A stretch of DNA of 18,617 nt, taken from assembly GCA_020024715.1 (NCBI GenBank), contig JAHHTJ010000006.1:1-18617 (forward strand). The letters are read 5' to 3'. The position numbers and the translations under genes are program-made. The notes under the pieces were generated by a model that searched no databases, had not been told where the DNA came from, and worked only from the letters and a program-made list of their open reading frames with translations. Origin of the DNA: Mycoplasmataceae bacterium (GTDB lineage Bacteria; Bacillota_I; Bacilli_A; Mycoplasmatales; Mycoplasmoidaceae). Positions within the stretch are counted from its first letter, which is position 1. Every line of letters begins with the position of its first letter. Positions 15,722 to 18,617 of this stretch are shown here, piece by piece.

Positions 15722-18445
15722 ATGACTAAAGAAGAGATAAAGAAAAGTTTAAATATCCCCCATACAGAATTTGCTATGAATATTAATCCTAGTAAAACTG
15801 AACCTGAATTACATGAATGATGAATTAATCAAAATATTTATAATAAAGCATTAGCTAAAAATAAAAATAATCAAGAAAAAATTCTTCATGATGGTCCCCC
15901 ATATGCTAATGGAATGTTACATATTGGTCATGCCATGAATAAGGTTTTAAAAGATATGTTTGTTCGTCATTGAACAATGCAAGGATACTATTCACAATTT
16001 GTTATGGGTTGAGATGTTCATGGTTTGCCGATTGAACATGCATTAATAAAAAAAGGAATCAATACCGATAAACAACTAACCATTATTCAAAAACGAGATA
16101 ATTGTTTGAAGTTTGCATTAGAAAATGTAGCAATTCAAAAAGATCAATTTAAGAATTTAGGTATTTTTACTGATTATGAAAAAATATATAAAACATCTGA
16201 TGGATTTATTGAATTTGAGCAACTAAAATTATTTAATCAAATGATTAAAGATAATTTAATTTACAAAGCATTAAAACCTGTTTATTGATCATGATCTAGT
16301 CAATCAGCATTAGCAGAAGATGAAATTGAATATCATGATGATGAATCTGATTCAATTTATCTTACATTTGATTTAGCAAGTGACAAATATTTAGATACTT
16401 CTTTAATTATATGAACCACTACACCTTGAACTATTCCATCAAATCTAGCAGTTGCAGTTCATCCTAAATTTGATTATGTATGAATTAATGCTGATAATAA
16501 AAAATATATAATTGGAAAAGCTAGAATTGAAGCTTTAAAAAGTAAGTTAGGTTGAAAAAATGTACAAATAATTAAGGATGAAATTAAAGGTAGTGAATTA
16601 GAAAATGTTCAATATTTTCATCCTTTATATAATGAAGAAAAACATCCAATTATTTTAGCAGATTATGTTTCAGCTGATGATGGTACTGGTTTAGTTCATA
16701 ACGCTCCCGCATTTGGATTAGATGATTATAAAGCTTGTTTAGTTTATAATATTGGTCCTGAATATTGTCCTATTGATAATTATGGAAAATTTGATGAAAC
16801 TGTTAAATCAAGGGAATTAGTTGGTGTTTTTTATAAAGATGCTAATGAAACTATTATTCAATGATTAAAATCAAATAATCATTTATTAAATGCTACAAAA
16901 TTTACTCATTCAGTTGCATTTGATTGAAGAACAAAAAAACCAGTAATTTATCGTGCTACTGCCCAATGATTTGTTGATCTTGATAAAATTAGAAATAAAT
17001 TAGAAAATAGTGTACAAAGCAATGATGTTAATTTTCCGGTTGGAGAATGAGCTAGAAAAAAATTAACTTATATGGTTGGACATAGAAGTGAATGATGTAT
17101 TTCTCGTCAAAGATATTGAGGAGTTCCTATTACTATTATTTATGATGAAAATAATAATCCTGTTTTAGATTTTGAATTAATTAATCATTTTATTGAATTA
17201 ATAGAAAAAGCAAAAACAAGTAATATTTGATTTAGTGAACCAGTAGAATATTTTTTAACAGATAAATATAAAAATGATAATCATACATATCGAAAAGAAA
17301 CTGATATTATGGATGTATGATTTGATTCTGGTTCTAGTCATAATATTTTTAAACATTTTAATTGAAAATACCCTGTAGAACTTTATTTAGAAGGAAGTGA
17401 TCAATATCGTGGATGATTTAATTCTTCTACTATTACTGGTGTAATACTACATAATAAAACACCATTTAAAACGTTAATTTCTCATGGTTTTATTTTGGAT
17501 GAACACGGAAATAAAATGTCTAAATCTGTTGGTAATGTAGTTGATCCAGCAACCATTGCCAAAAAATATGGAACTGATATTTTTCGCTTATGAGTTGCAT
17601 CAAGTAATTGAATGGAAGATGTAAGAATTGGTGATAATATTATTAAACAAGTAGCTGAAAGTTATCGTAGAATAAGGAATACATTATTTCGTTACACGTT
17701 AAGTAATTTATCAGATTTTAATCCATTAGTTGATATGCAAAAAGAATTAGCTTTAGAAGATTATTTTATTTTAAAACAAACTAAAGAACAATTAACTATG
17801 ATTGCTAATTGATTTGATAATTATAATTTATTAGATATTACTAAAACATTAAATAATACGATTGTAAATTTAAGTAATTGATATTTTGATATCATCAAAG
17901 ATAGTTTATATTGTGATGATGTAAATGATAAAAGAAGAAGACAAATTCAAACTGTATTGTATGTAATTTTAAGAAATTATATGATTGCTTTAGCGCCAAT
18001 TCTTCCACATACTGCAGAAGAATTATTTCAAATTGCAAAAAATATTTTTCATTGAGAAGAAGAATCTATTTTCTTAGTAGATTATATAAATAAAGAAACA
18101 ATTAATAATATTTATCAACTAGATAAAGTAGATGATGAAGTATTTAAACATTTTTTTATTTTGAAAGATGAAATTTATAGTCAGCTTGAAAAATTAAGAA
18201 ATAATAAAATCATCAATAAAAATAATGAAGCAGTTGTTACTTTAACTAAAAGTATTGTTACAGATAATATTTCTTGTGAAAAATTAAAAAAATGACTAAA
18301 TGTTGCTGATGTTATAGTAACTGATGTTTTTAGTGTAAAAAAAGCTGAAAATTATCATTTATGTGCTAGATGTTGAAATTATTTTAATTATAATCTTGAT
18401 AATGATGATCTATGTAATAGATGTCATAAGGTAATAAATAAATAA
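15722..18445 (+). CDS. ileS: Isoleucyl-tRNA synthetase
   Basis: The product has 907 residues, the usual bacterial length, with many TGA-coded Trp. The class I motifs are HIGH at 67-70, inside DGPPYANGMLHIGHAMNK, and KMSKS at 598-602. GWDVHGLPIE marks the catalytic fold. The CP1 editing domain is complete: WTTTPWT at 231-237 and GTGLVHNAPAFGLDDY at 321-336, keeping H326 and D335, which correspond to the editing His and Asp of the E. coli enzyme. The C-terminus has a four-Cys zinc finger (C881, C884, C898, C901), typical of the bacterial IleRS form. The enzyme charges tRNA-Ile and hydrolyses misactivated valine. Confidence 0.97.
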
Positions 18446-18455
18446 TTAAATATAA

Positions 18456-18482
18456 TTAACAAGTGATTTTATACCTTGTTAA
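18456..18482 (+). terminator. Hairpin after ileS, possible terminator
   Basis: TTAACAAG (18456-18463) and CTTGTTAA (18475-18482) form a perfect eight-base-pair stem with an 11-base loop, ten bases after the ileS stop. No T-run follows directly, so termination would be weak; the hairpin may instead protect the mRNA end. Confidence 0.4.
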
Positions 18483-18617
18483 CTTATAAATTACTAAAAT
18501 GAAGATTTATTGAATTTATTTAACTTTGTTTTTAATTCATAAATCTTTTTTTAACTTTTTTAACATTGCTTTTTCAATACATAAAGTTTCTTTAATATTA
18601 AGTTTTATGATTTAAGT
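18483..18617. other. Gene-free right edge
   Basis: These 135 bases show no convincing gene. The plus strand has a 38-codon frame (18499-18615) and the minus strand a Lys-rich frame of about 30 codons. Both lack a ribosome binding site and any recognisable feature. T-rich tracts at 18541-18562 could belong to a terminator region of a neighbour outside the window. Confidence 0.4.

Noticed and set aside
18499..18615. 38-codon plus-strand frame after ileS (and a Lys-rich minus-strand frame in the same place)
   Set aside because: Neither has a ribosome binding site or recognisable features; frames of this size are expected by chance in AT-rich DNA.
1..18617. tRNA genes, CRISPR arrays, insertion sequences or restriction-modification genes
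   Set aside because: I looked for tRNA T-loop motifs, regular spaced repeats and transposase-like frames and saw none. The window is housekeeping in character.

Overview
The window comes from a mollicute (mycoplasma/ureaplasma-type bacterium). The DNA is very AT-rich, and TGA is read as tryptophan throughout: almost every long gene carries in-frame TGA codons at conserved Trp positions, for example in the Lgt signature, AtpA, TyrS and IleS. All coordinates below assume this code (table 4), so several genes are longer than a standard-code reading would give. From memory, the gene neighbourhoods (trxB next to whiA, nadK next to a PTS EIIB-like gene, an AtpI-like membrane protein in front of atpB) match the Mycoplasma genitalium/pneumoniae side of the class. 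I cannot name the species.

Layout. On the minus strand, positions 1-2747 hold lgt, trxB and the 5' part of whiA (running off the window edge), packed as one operon. From 2791 everything is on the plus strand. First come nadK, an EIIB-like protein without the usual active-site Cys, and a four-helix AtpI-like membrane protein. The F1Fo ATPase operon follows (4499-12685), in the order B-E-E-F-H-A-G-D-C. Next are the RNase P RNA gene with its terminator, tyrS, a gene for a membrane-anchored exported protein of unknown function, and ileS, which ends close to the right edge.

How the genes work together. Lgt attaches lipid to prolipoproteins, TrxB supplies thioredoxin reducing power, and NadK makes the NADP+ from which TrxB's NADPH derives. 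The ATPase couples ATP to an ion gradient across the membrane. rnpB, tyrS and ileS serve tRNA maturation and charging.

Most unusual is the Fo part of the ATPase. There are two tandem, diverged c-subunit genes, each with a polar N-terminal extension of about 50 residues and each keeping a Na+-type ion-site signature. Subunit b is 470 residues rather than the usual 160-200: about 260 soluble residues containing a duplicated motif are fused in front of two transmembrane helices and a normal b stalk. Subunit beta also has a charged tail of about 36 residues. Together these suggest a lineage-specific remodelled Fo/peripheral stalk, the best candidate here for something undescribed.
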